DNA from: Silene noctiflora
Lineage: Eukaryota > Streptophyta > Magnoliopsida > Caryophyllales > Caryophyllaceae
Assembly: GCA_009801015.1 (NCBI GenBank)
Contig: VHZZ01002557.1
Coordinates: 61,341-89,046 of the forward strand
Direction of reading: 5' to 3'
Length of the DNA stretch: 27,706 nucleotides
The notes below the pieces were generated by a model that saw only the letters and a list, made by a program, of their open reading frames with translations, was not told the DNA's origin and searched no databases. A program made the position numbers and the translations under genes. Below are positions 1 to 11,300 of this stretch, one piece after another (position 1 is the first letter of the stretch; each line of letters begins with the position of its first letter).

Positions 1-124
1 AAATTATTTTAATAACACGCAAAACTTTAAAACCAATTATGAAATTATGGAGACCTTGGAATATAGAGAAATTAGTAAAAGCAAAAACAAAATCATAGTC
101 GTATAAATCTCATGCTAGCAATAA

Positions 125-155
125 CCCCCCCCCAAAAAAAAAAAAAAAAAAAAAA
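125..155. repeat. C9-A22 homopolymer junction
   Basis: Nine C residues are followed directly by twenty-two A residues. It is a simple-sequence tract, prone to slippage and sequencing-length error. Confidence 0.9.
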
Positions 156-665
156 GTATGATGTTAGCAAGATAAAAGAAATCATATGTATTGGGCTATT
201 TAGTTAGTGGGCCTATTTTTAATGGATCCTAAAAACTAAGTTTAATGAAATAGAGATGTTTGAGGGGAAAAAAACATGTTGTAGTTGTTGTTTTATTATA
301 TTGTATAGATAATCAAGTGTTTCATTCTGATGAATTTATTTAGTTTGGTGTGGGAGCAAACGATAAGGGTAATGTAGGCATTTCACACAAATTATTATTT
401 AACGAGTCGAAAAATAAGAAATATGAGATTCGGGAAAAATATACGATGGTAATTGGGAAGTACATGAAAGTTGGGTGTTATTTGTAAAAATATAAATAAG
501 TGTTGGTAATTTGTAAAACTACGTAAATACGTGGAAGGGGAAACCGTAAATGAAGTAGTGGTGGACGTGGTGACAGTGAAATTTGGACAGGATGAGTCTG
601 ATGAGGATAGACTCACAAACTTGCTCTCATTTCCTGCGGCCAACTCCACGTACCTAAACTAAGTA

Positions 666-698
666 CGCTCTTCTCTTCTCTTCTCTGCTCTTCTCTTC
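666..698 (+). promoter_or_regulatory. CT-rich tract, possible core-promoter or 5' UTR pyrimidine patch
   Basis: Iterated CTCTT/TCTTC units lie about 560 bp before the GatB start codon. Such Y-patches are common near plant transcription starts. Whether this one marks the GatB start is inference, and it would require a 5' UTR intron or a long leader. Confidence 0.35.
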
Positions 699-1021
699 TA
701 ATTCCCCGGCTTCCGTCTCAATCATTTGTTTACAGTTTTCATTTATTCTTTGCAAGGTCTATTTTAATTAACGGTAAATAAATGACTGAGACGGTGGGAA
801 TAAGTTACTAGTTAGCATAGCATAGCAGTTTCTCTCAGACATTACGTCGAACATGTTATAGGCGTTACTTGTTAAACTGCATTTGCCGTTATGCATTTCA
901 TTAAACTCTCATGTGTTCTAAGAAGTCATCTTTGTTCTTTTGATTAATGCTGCAACTTCTGGGTTCTTCAATGATTTTTTGTACATTCTAAAGATATGTT
1001 CTTAATCTTATATATAGACAA

Positions 1022-1155
1022 TTGCGGAACGAGGGGCTAGCAGGGGCCGCTCCCCGAGGGATAAAAATGTGAAACTTTTGAGTTACAATGTTAGTTTTTC
1101 GTAAGTTACTTTATTGCATTACACATTCATCTTCAATTCCTGGCTCTGCCACGGT
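1022..1155. repeat. Short MITE-like repeat
   Basis: The block opens with TGCGGAACGAGGGGC and closes with TTCCTGGCTCTGCCACGG, which are roughly inverted copies of one another. The style (GC-rich ends around an AT-rich core of about 100 bp) matches a frequent plant interspersed repeat. I found no clear target-site duplication. Confidence 0.35.
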
Positions 1156-1222
1156 ATATAAAAGGTGTATTAGTTCATACTCGTAGAATTTTGTGGTGGT
1201 GCAGATTCTGAAGTCTTGTTTG

Positions 1223-1240
1223 ATGTTGAAGTTGGTGTAA
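1223..1240 (+). promoter_or_regulatory. Minimal upstream ORF before GatB
   Basis: An ATG followed by four sense codons and TAA (MLKLV-stop) lies in the same frame as GatB, and its stop is 12 nt before the main ATG. The same TAA shows that the coding frame cannot extend further upstream in this exon. Any effect on translation is inference. Confidence 0.45.
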
Positions 1241-1252
1241 ATAGTTAGTAAG

Positions 1253-4200
1253 ATGGCATGTATGTTGTATAGAGGGTTGCAAAACCGTCCCTTGTGTATT
1301 TACCCATCTTCGTTTGTGACCAAAAAAGTTGGCATTTTCTTCTGGTCGCCAAAGAGTTTGCATACACAAAATGTGACGATCCGTGATAAGCGAATGTCGC
1401 CAGGGAGAGTTAGATGTCAAATCCAACAAGACAAAGGACTTGACAATATATTGAAAGATTATGAACCAATCATAGGTATAGAAACCCATGTTCAGCTCTC
1501 GACTTTTACTAAGGCCTTTTGTGGGTGTGCCTATAACTATGGTTCACTCCCAAACACCAATATTTGCCCAGTTTGCATGGGCTTGCCTGGTGCTTTGCCT
1601 GTTTTGAATTCAAAGGTCATTGAGTGTGCGGTCAAGCTTGGCCTTGCTCTCAACTGTGAGTTGGCATTGAACTCGAAGTTTGATCGGAAGCAGTATTTTT
1701 ACCCTGACTTGCCAAAGGGATACCAGATATCGCAATTTGATATTCCGATTGCGTCAAATGGGTTTGTTGACTTGGATCTGCCACCCGAGTTTGGTGGTGG
1801 TCATAGGAGGTTTGGGATAACTCGGGTACATATGGAAGAGGATGCAGGGAAACTGATGCACTCAGATGGTGCTAGTCATTCTCAGGTAAAAATGCTCTGA
1901 ATTTATCATAATCTCAAATTGGTGTACAGTTAGAACTGGGTGTACAGTCTATAACATGCGTGGTCAGCTATTGGCTCTTCTGTTAAATGCTTAGAGATTG
2001 TTTGGACTGGAAGTAATCGTTACAGGATTTTGCTCAATATATAATGAGAGAGTAAGAAAAGTGATGGTTGTGAATAACTTAGATAAGGGAGGGTTTAAGC
2101 AGGATGGAGTGGGGGTGGGCAAATTATTACTTCTGCACGAGAGTACTGTATTATTGTTGGCAAAGGTGGAATGGCGGATAACTATTAACTCCCTATTGGA
2201 TATTTGGCAGTTACTACCCTATCTTCATCTCCTTTGTCTATCAACAACCACCATCGCACCACCTACATTCCTTTGATTTTTCATTCATACTACCATAATA
2301 ATTGTCCCTACTCCAAGCAAGCTCTTAAGTGATTTATATGTCACGAGTAATGTATTTGAGGCTAAGACCTATCTAACTTCAAGTGCAGATATGTAATTTC
2401 AGAAACTGATGAGCTTATCTCTACAATCTACATAGGTTTCAATGAAAGAATTTTAGGGAAGCTGAGTAAACATAGTCTATATCTTATTCACTTGTAGAAA
2501 TTCTGTACTGGATCTCTCAGAAGTACTCATAAGTTAGTTTTCCTAATTAGTTGGATGTCAGGCTGAGTACAGACCTTGACCTTACATGTGTCGGACCAAA
2601 TTGGGTGGTTATTGTTATTACCGAGGCTCGTGAAAATTCATGGATATCATAACTTTCTGAGGGCCTTCATGCAGGTTGATCTAAATAGAGCTGGAGTGCC
2701 TTTACTTGAAATTGTATCTGAACCTGATATGAGAACTGGAATAGAAGCTGCAGAATATGGGGCAGAAATACAAAGGTTGGTTAGGTATTTGGGCGTGAGC
2801 AATGGTAACATGCAAGAAGGGTCGCTACGCTGTGACGTGAATATATCTATCCGCCCCATAGGACAAGCGGAGTTTGGAACAAAGGTAAATCTATTGAACT
2901 TTTTCCTCTTTCCATTTGAGAATTTTTCGCGATTCATATTTCATACTCTGTCAATTGGTTTGAACTCTGCTAAAATCTCATGTCAAATGACTAAGATCTG
3001 CTACGTGCTACATACAATACTGCAAGAAACCATGGCATTCTGTTGTGGCAATCTGGAGTGTGTTACCCTTGAGTTTTAAGGGTAATCTCTTCTTTTTCTA
3101 ACACCTTTTTTCCCTCTTCTCACATTGTTTTGGCAGGTAGAGATAAAAAACTTGAACGCATTTTCGTCAATGAGTAGGGCGATTGATTATGAGATCATAA
3201 GACAAGCACAGCTCTGCAGCCAAGGTCTTGGGGACCAAATTGTACAAGAGACCCGTCTTTGGGATGAGGGTTCCCAGGTCATTGCCACATGCTGCTCTCT
3301 TCATCATGCATAAATGCATAACATTAAAGCTATAAACTTTATTGATTTATGTGCTTTTTCTTAGTATTTTTAAATAATTTTTATTGTCAGAAAACAGTAA
3401 CTATGAGAAAGAAGGAAGGGCTTTCTGACTATCGGTACTTCCCAGAGCCAGACCTGCCAGAGGTAATTTTGAATGACAATTATGTAAAGGAGATTCGTGA
3501 GTGTTTGCCAGAACTTCCCGAGATGAAGAGACGACGATATGAAAATATGGGATTAGGCATGCAAGATGTGGTTTTCCTGGCCAATGATGTAACTGTAAGT
3601 ACTCTCCTTGTCAGTCAGGACTCAATGACATGGATATTTGTTAGCATTTTGAGTTTTAATGTTTGAAGTTTCTAATCTTCTGGGACAAACTCCATGCATT
3701 TAGCGAGTCTTCTATTCATGTAACAGCTAAACCAAAAATATAGTGATTTGTCAGTTGAGTAGTTGACAGCAACTTAAAAAGTGTACACTACTTTTGTTTC
3801 TTGGCTGTAAGGCCTGTAACCTACTGCACTTTGGATCGACAGACTGCCTTTTCTTTGAAAATCCAGATGGAAGTCTGAAAATTTTAAGTGACTTTGTTAT
3901 TTGTAACTTGTAAGAGCATGAAAGCTCTGAATTTCCCATTATCCAATGACTTGCTGAGTGAATTATCTGGGCGCAATTAGCCCATCATTTTAGCTACTAT
4001 TAACGAAGTCTTTATGTGAGGAACTGTCAATGTTAGAGTTTTGCTGAATCGAATATCTCCTCAAGGCGTTGTTACTATCTCATTTGTCTGAATTTGTTCG
4101 TAACTTAGTATGACTTTGTATTTACGGGTGATGGGAGAAGTACTTCTTTTAATCAAGTTTCGAAGAGCATGTTTGCTGTAGTTAGAGTTTTCGCGCCCAA

Positions 4201-7200
4201 AAGAGCCCTTTTACAATTATATGGGTTAAACTTGAGGGTGTTTGCCCTAGTTAGAGGTTTCGAGCCCGAAGGAGCCCATTTGCAATTATATGGGCAAAAC
4301 TTGTTTGCTTAGTACAATAACAACGCGCTTCTTAAATAAATTATGGCAGTTGCATGCTATATTACTCAGACTCCATAAGAAGAAACCAAGACGTGATTTC
4401 TACATTATGACGCAGTATTCTTTCGATGTAATTTTTATTAGGGTCATTCGGATTCGGAAACAAACTCTTGCTATTTTCATTACATGGAGAAGGCTGTGTA
4501 CATACAACATTCCTAACCTCGCCGTAAGCAGGAGTTTGTCATGTACTAGAGCAATGTTGTACTAGCTGATATTGGTCTCTGCATGATGTGCAGCATTATG
4601 ATATTTTTCCTTAATTAATAGGTTAATCTGCTACAAGGTTAAAGTAGAACTGAAAAATTCTGTTTTAGAAGGTTCAATCAAGGGCCTCTTTGTTACTAAA
4701 GTTTAACTTTTCTGCTTGTTGTACTAAGGTGTATCTCTTTTCCTCGCTGTCTATGCTTCTCCATAGTAGATTTCTCAAAACATAAAAAAAGTAGATGCTC
4801 TTTTCCTGATCGATTTTGACATACAGGTTGCAGATTTTTTTGATGCTACCCTATCAAAGGGTGCAGATGCGAAGCTGGCTGCCAATTGGATAATGAGTGA
4901 CATTGCAGCTTATATGAAGAATGAAAAACTCTCCATAAATGAGATAAAGCTTACTCCTAATGAGTTAGCTGAACTCATCGATTCAATTAAAAGTGGGACA
5001 ATCAGTGGCAAAATTGGTAAAGAGGTGCGCTTTTATATTGTACTCGGTGGCTTTGCCATCTTGCATACAGTTTTAGATTTTGCTTGGATTGGCAATAATT
5101 GTTCGGAGGTAATGCAGGAAAAATATGAAGTAAAGTAGATGGTAGTGGTGACGGTGGATCGAGGAGGAGATGAAAATAGATAATAACTATACCCTGTTTG
5201 GGGCTAGTACTTTCCCATTTTCCCCTCGGCCTCTTTCTTCTCTCTATCATTATTTTTCTTCCTTTCATCACCATCATTCTCCTGATTTCCTCTTTATCTC
5301 CTTTTTTCTGCTCCATTATCCCCGTAACCATTCTTTCTAATCCAAGCAAGGTCTTAATTATGTTTTTCATTTCATCATTTTATACTCGAAACTTTTGCAA
5401 CACTCATAGCAAGTAACAACTTCCTTAATCGAGTATTTGTTGCCGTTGATCATTTATACTGTTAGTATTGTTTGCTAACCAAGTCACTTTGTTCTTGCTA
5501 TTCTACTGCAACTTGCACTTTTATTCTCTTCTCATATTGAAGCCCATTATCTTCAAAGTTTTGGTAGTATAATAGGTGTGCGATAAGTGCATTGAGGCAT
5601 GGTTGAGCCAAAATGCCTAGGTGCTCTTATAGACAAGGGTACAAGGCACAGATAGCGAGGCACACTACTAGTGCAATTTCAATATTTTTTTCTTCTAATT
5701 CTTTTATTTTCCGTTCTCTTTGGTGCACTATCTGTATGACTGTATCATTTACTCCTTTACATGTTCAGCCTATGTAAAATCCAAAAACGGAAATATTGAA
5801 CAACTTCATCTTGACAATATAAATTTGGTTGCAAAATCTGTGCGCCTCGTGTCTATAAGAGTATAAGACTTGCGCCTTCAACTCGAGCTTTGCGGTTTGT
5901 CGTGTCAGGCCCTCGTTGCATGGAAGAATCTTCAAAATCTTTTTGCAATATATAGGAGAAAATATTGTCTTGTGTGATCTTTGTTTGATTTGTCTTCACA
6001 AGTACAATAAGAATATCGAAATTTTATAATGTGTCATTAAATATATTAACGTTCCAATATGTGCATTGCACATTTATAAAAAGAAATGGGGTATTTGGAC
6101 TTGAATGGAGGAAGTATAAATGTACAAGTATGGTTTGAGTTTTGCGTTCTTGGAGACTTGTAATATCGATGGGAAGAACATATAAAAGCAGAGGAAATGT
6201 CTTGGTTGCCACCATTGGAATGTTTCAAACACGAGGCGCGCAAAAAAAATGTTACATGTTTTACTTATAAACATTTACTCTGACTTTAAAACTACTCCGT
6301 AATAGATTAGGTATATATCCAGTTTAGATGTTTAATCCTTTTGTTGCGTGTGTTCAGACTTCAGAGGTTAAAAGTTTGATTCCTATGAGATTCTGAGTTC
6401 TGACTGATTCATGTAGTGTTTCATTGCTTCACCATGATTCTGAATTTCTGAATGAAGTATTGTGTTCTGATCATTTACCTCCAGATACTTTTCGAGCTAA
6501 TTGCTAAAGGAGGAACTGTCAAAGGATTGATCAAAGACAAGAATTTGGTCCAGGCAAGTTGTCCACTATGCTTGTGTTTATTTTTCCTTTCATTCTTCTG
6601 GTGGAGTGGGGGAGGGTCATGATTCATAAAGGGTTTAGATATCATTTTGGACGAGTGAGAAGTTTTCGCTCGAGGTATAAGATATTGTTGTTGTCGTCGT
6701 CGTCAAAGATAGTCGACATGTGACAGGCACGGGCCGCACGGCTGTTTCATACCAACGCAAGGCTAATACAGCCAGTCTTGCGTTAGTCCTAATGCAAACT
6801 TTTGCTTAAAGCGTAAGACTACATTTCTTTTGTGCTGTAGCCATTTGGTAGTTGATCTTTTAGGTGTGATTGCATTAACATACCTTGTCAAGCTCTCGAT
6901 TATTTGTAGTCCAGTTCAACTCGTTGAAATCATAACTAAACATGAAAAGAAACTTCCTACAGAATAACTAATTTTTGCCACATTGTGGCTACTCGTACTG
7001 GATATTTGCATTATGATTGAGCTACTATCAGCTTTCTCTTATCAATGAATTCACAGATAACTGATCCCGCTGAAATAGAGAAGATGATTGACAAAGTACT
7101 TGAAGCCAATCCGAAGCAGGTGGAACAATACCGTGGAGGCAGAACAAAATTGGAAGGTTTCTTCGCCGGTCAGGTATTTGGGTCATTAAGATGACACTTC

Positions 7201-7417
7201 TAGTTCTAGTTTTCTTTGCTTTTTTCTCTATACTCATTCCAATTTGCGCTATTATATTTATTAATTATTACTAATCAATCAGTTTTATTTTTGACTTGTT
7301 TGAATTATAATGAATCTTGAAATTATTGAATGTCAGGTGATGAAAGAATCTAAAGGCAAGGCAAATCCAGGGATTCTAAACAAAATACTCCGGGAAAAAT
7401 TAAGCGCTGGGAGCTGA
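1253..7417 (+). CDS. GATB: Glutamyl-tRNA(Gln) amidotransferase subunit B, chloroplastic/mitochondrial
   Basis: Eight exons: 1253-1885, 2675-2884, 3137-3277, 3391-3594, 4827-5024, 6485-6553, 7057-7173, 7337-7417. All introns are phase 0, giving 550 aa, the usual length of plant GatB. GatB is the tRNA-binding and kinase subunit of GatCAB, which turns Glu-tRNA(Gln) into Gln-tRNA(Gln) in plastids and mitochondria; in plants the protein is dual targeted. Residues 1-70 look like a targeting extension. The catalytic domain starts at '[11 protein letters not shown]' and has four zinc-ligand-type cysteines (C90, C92, C105, C108). Exon 2 opens with the family signature [17 protein letters not shown], and exon 4 carries [11 protein letters not shown]. 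The C-terminal YqeY-like tail covers roughly 400-550. An in-frame TAA 15 nt upstream fixes the first ATG. Intron 6 has a GC donor. No frameshift or internal stop was seen, so the gene looks intact. Confidence 0.96.
1994..2324. mobile_element. Tourist-like MITE in GatB intron 1
   Basis: A 331-bp element flanked by TTA on both sides (1991-1993, 2325-2327). Its ends are inverted: GAGATTGTTTGGACT at the left, and GAGCTTGCTTGGAGT when the right end is read on the minus strand. A TTA duplication with G-starting inverted ends fits the PIF/Harbinger (Tourist) class. No transposase is encoded. It shares its ends with the element at 5076-5353. Confidence 0.65.
4171..4308 (+). repeat. 69-bp diverged tandem duplication in GatB intron 4
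   Basis: Two units, 4171-4239 and 4240-4308, both run GTTTG..TAGTTAGAG..TT.CG.GCCC..AGAGCCC or GGAGCCC, then CAATTATATGGG and AAACTTG. They differ at roughly a fifth of positions, so the duplication is old. Confidence 0.75.
5076..5353. mobile_element. Tourist-like MITE in GatB intron 5
   Basis: A 278-bp element between TTA repeats (5073-5075, 5354-5356). The inverted ends are GATTTTGCTTGGATT and GACCTTGCTTGGATT, 13 of 15 identical, and of the same family as the intron 1 element at 1994-2324. The interior is pyrimidine-rich on the plus strand in its right half and has no coding capacity. Confidence 0.7.
5575..5915. repeat. Inverted-repeat element in GatB intron 5
   Basis: A perfect 12-bp inverted pair, CTCTTATAGACA at 5620-5631 and TGTCTATAAGAG at 5850-5861, sits inside weaker mirrored GC-rich stretches (GAGGCACAC on the left, GTGCGCCTCG on the right). 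It resembles an old foldback or MITE remnant. The outer limits are approximate and no target duplication was identified. Confidence 0.45.
6554..7056 (+). other. GC-AG intron (GatB intron 6)
   Basis: Exon 6 ends KDKNLVQ with CAG at 6551-6553, followed by GCAAGT. The next exon resumes [10 protein letters not shown] after TCACAG. Phase 0 and protein continuity both require this border. A GT four bases further in would break the frame. CAG/GCAAGT is the typical context of plant GC-AG introns. Confidence 0.85.
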
Positions 7418-8398
7418 GAATTGAGAATTGTTACACATTCTACTAAACAGGCTTAAGGAGGTCAGAATTTTCCAGGAATTCTTAACAAATACTAATGAGA
7501 AAACGCCGAGCAGGTGTACCTCCAACTTTGAACTCGAAAAAGTGTGAAGGTTATTTCTAGCGCTCCTTTTATGTAAGAAGTTGTATGAATATACCTCATT
7601 TTATATATAGGTTAGCAACAGATTTGGTTGTACACATACAACAGTGTTACTTAAATTAATTGGGTTTTAGGTTCCTATATTTTGATCCAAACGGCGAAAG
7701 GGAGCGGGTTGCATGTTTGGATCGTTCGTTCCTGTAACTTCAATGTAGTTATTGTTCTTCATCTCATTTTGTGGAATACTAAAAACTTATTTATGAAAAT
7801 ATTATTGCTACACCTTTCTTAAAGAAATTGCCTGTTAAAGATCAATATTTTATTATTCATCCACATTACTTTCATTTCCGACAGTTAAATCGTTCTAAGA
7901 AATTATCTAGGAGAGAATAGGTAATGCAGGCAGAGGCAAGTAGGATCCTCTTCATACTCTCTCCCTTCACCTTGACACAAGGGATGCTACGTACGCTAAT
8001 ACTCCCAGTGTCCCTTCAATAAACTTTTCAAATTACTTGTAAACAGGAGTAATAGTCTCGATGAATCCACATCACAATAACACGAAACAAGCTCGAAAAT
8101 AATCGGAAAAATAATAATGGAATGAACAAGAGTGGAAGGTTTCTCAAAGCAGTAGTGTACGCTCTAGCTTTTCATAAAAACGAACAGAACTGCCAAACAA
8201 TAAACAGAGACAAGGCAACTGAGCCCAAGGTTCGCAGAGCCCACTTCAAAGAATGCATTTCTTCAACTTTGAAAATAAGTAAAAATACGATTTTACCATT
8301 GTTTGATTTTTCCGACTAATTGGATATTCGCTAAAAGTAACCTATATTTCGTCGTTAAACCTGAATTGTTGTTCACTCTGATACTTGTCTAAAATGGA
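7418..8398. other. Convergent 3' spacer between GatB and the G3BP-like gene
   Basis: AT-rich sequence holding the 3' UTRs of two genes that point towards each other. No additional ORF, RNA gene or repeat was recognised. The 65-codon open frame at 8122-8319 is antisense to the probable G3BP-like 3' UTR and shows no family features. Confidence 0.6.
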
Positions 8399-11300
8399 TT
8401 AATAGCCGTTTCCTCTCGATCGGGTGAAGTCGCGCTCGCCAACGTGTGCAGCACCCCTGCTGTAAGAACGACCGCCAAATCTTCCTCTAGAAGCATCAGG
8501 CTGATAGCTAGCCCTGCCTCTCCCTCTCCCTGCCAAATTATGTGTAGTTCAGTTAGAAAAGCCTGCAGTAATGCAGCTTCGGTGCTTTAAGAACTGTGAT
8601 GTTACAATAATCTGCAACGCTAGACACAGTATGAGGACAAGTAACTGCGACAAAAGACACTTCAAGGCGTCATTTTAAGCAAAAAAAACTTCACCGATTC
8701 TCATGAAATAGCACGCCCTGATAGCTCAATTTCTCATTTACGAGGCCCCAAGTCCGACGCAGCACTCAAGATAACTAGTATGAAATCAGTACCTAACTCT
8801 TTCCAATCCTTTAATCGAAGAATAAAAAAAGGAGGTCCACATGACAAAAGTTGAGAAAGAGGGTGTGTTGGGTATTTTTACTCAACTCTTCCTTGAACAT
8901 CTCTTTTTTTTCACTAACATACAACTAAAAATATTTTGTTTTGAAAGACGCGCCCGTGGTATCTTCATTTTAGAAAAAAAAATCCCCATGTCTGAAAATT
9001 GAGTGCCAATCCCAGCATTTGGATAGGTACCCAAATCTGACTCTCATAGCCTAACTAACAAACCAGGCAGCCATTCAGTTGATTAGAAGTCAGGCCTTAG
9101 TATCGTAAGTTAATAATCAAAAGGAAGGTTCAAGATATTTGCTCTAGAAACTTTTAAGGCAAGTAACAGAGGGAGGATTACATACTTCCGCGTGCAAAGC
9201 TGCTATTTGCTCTTCGTTCTTCAATGTATACCTGTCGTCCAGCAATCTCAACAGAACCAGCCTTGATAGTGAACGGTGTAACAAATGTCAGAAGGCGGCA
9301 CAAAGATACAAAATCGAAACTTTCACCCCAAAACTCACAAGATATTGCAATCCCAACAACTAAAAGATTTGCATAATCGACTATGTTACTTTCTCCCAAC
9401 AAACAATGAGAATTGCAGATTTGACTCCGTTACTTTCAGAACATATTCAAGTATTAAACACATGATAAAGCACAAAAGTAATCCATAGTTCAATTATTCC
9501 CCGGGCTCCCCGTTGCAAAAATGTTTGCAGGGTTTGGTTAAATATAAAGTAATTACACGACAGACCATAACAGCCAGTTTCGCCATTCACTCGAATGTGA
9601 GACTGTTTATTTAACAGTGTAAAAATAAGACATCACATGATTATATCATGTTTCTAAATGAAAATACATTTAGAAAGGAATTATGTAAGTGCGGAAACGA
9701 TGGAAACATCTTAAAATGGTCCAAAAGAGAATACCCAAGCACCCCAATGAGACAGGGATAATACCTAAAAATAATTAAAATTTGAAAAAGACAAAAGAAA
9801 CAAGATTGTTTCTCCAGGATCAGACAAACCTTAATTGCACTCTGGACAGAAGCAATGTCTTCAAACTCAACAAACGCATAACACACATCAGTATCCTGTA
9901 TGCCAGAAACAAAGGAAGCAAATAAGAACCATGATAAAAACTTTACTCAAGTTTTGCAGTTCTACAATATTAGGCCTTTGAAAGACCAGGGATGATGCCA
10001 TATACCTTCAGTCTTCTAATCGCTACCCCTTCAGAACTTAGTTGACCGAACTTCTTAAACTCCTCCTCTATCTCTGAAGAAGACACAGTTGGAAGCAAGT
10101 TCCTCACGTATACTGACTTTATCTCACCTGACAGTAACAACAAGTCAGATCTTGAGAATTTATCAAGAACATCAATCCTCAATTCCTCATGTTATTAGAA
10201 GGTAAAAAGCCACATACTCAAGAATCAAAAAAATGAATGACAACAAAGGCAAGGGAGTCAACAACATTACCCCGGGTCCCCAGTGCTTCTAGAGTTCACG
10301 TAAGTCGCGGGGTAAAGAAGGCTGGATGCACACATCCCTACCCTTATGTTGAGAGGCTTTTTACGAAAGACCCATGAAAAAATTGCATCAAAGTACTACT
10401 ACTTCACTATAATCCGAAACTAAAGAATAGTGAGGCTTTGGTTTCATTGGAAATGTCAACAAAGAGAAGGGAGTATGAGGCACTAAAAACCTGCATCCAT
10501 ATTCTGACAACCTACTGGATGGGGAAGGAAGCATTGAGACAAAAAAAAATCTAAAAGGCACTTTACATACCAAGATCCCCTACTGTCGAAAAATCCTCAC
10601 TCATATCTCCTGCCATACTAACATTCACGGTCTGTGTTGAACTCGACTGTTGCTGGGATGGTTGAGCAGCAGATTGCTGAATGCTTTGTTGTGGTGCATG
10701 TTGCCATTCTGAAGCCGATGTCCCTCTCTTGTTAGAAGACGGTGCGTGTGCTACAGATGGTGTACCCTGCGCTGCCTGAGCTTTGGCAGCCCGTAACTTC
10801 AGAAACAAGGAAAATATTTTAATAATTTAAAAACTAAGTCCCATCTGATAAAACAAACTATTTAGGAATGTTTTAACATAGCGAGTTAGGGAAAGAGAAA
10901 CACATACAACAGAAGCATATGTATGCTTTTGTGGCTCCTCTACAGATTCCTCCATCGACAATGGTGGAACTTCTTGTACGGGATCTATTGGACATTCAAG
11001 AAAACCATTTGCCTGCTCCCTAGAATGGTCTTCAAGGATACTCTCGACTTCAGCGACTTGTTGCAGCCGTTGATCTGGAATAGAATAATTATCAATACCA
11101 CCATTCTCCTTAATGTTATCCGGAGACATGTAATCTCTGGTCTGCATTCCTCCACTCATCATGTAATTAGCCACTGCAAAACGGTAACCTCACAATCAGA
11201 AGATTGCAAAAATCCTAGGGAACAGAAGCACAAGTATAAGCATACTCAAATGAGATATCACACACAAATACTAGTGTTGTATGAGCATTTATTGTAAGGC

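Larger units (their letters stand above)
1..1252. other. Upstream/intergenic region of the GatB gene
   Basis: AT-rich sequence with no convincing gene. It holds a C9/A22 homopolymer junction, a pyrimidine microsatellite that may mark the transcription start region, and a small repeat near 1022-1155. A spliced 5' UTR is possible: there is a donor-like AAG/GTCTAT near 757 and an acceptor-like GGTGGTGCAG ending at 1203. That is inference only. Confidence 0.6.

Noticed and set aside
595..625. CTGATGAG motif with a GAGTC/GACTC hairpin, resembling a hammerhead ribozyme core
   Set aside because: No following stem II plus GAAA and no cleavage triplet in the right position on either strand; a simple small hairpin.
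395..649. 84-codon open frame on the minus strand, Ser/Thr-rich at its start
   Set aside because: It begins with GTG, not ATG, ends in AT-rich hydrophobic noise and shows no family features.
1175..1489. 104-codon minus-strand frame
   Set aside because: It is antisense to GatB exon 1, which is securely identified; a mirror of coding constraint.
5002..5416. Opposing open frames (72 and 122 codons) in GatB intron 5
   Set aside because: They lie in the pyrimidine-rich half of a MITE and have no recognisable protein features.
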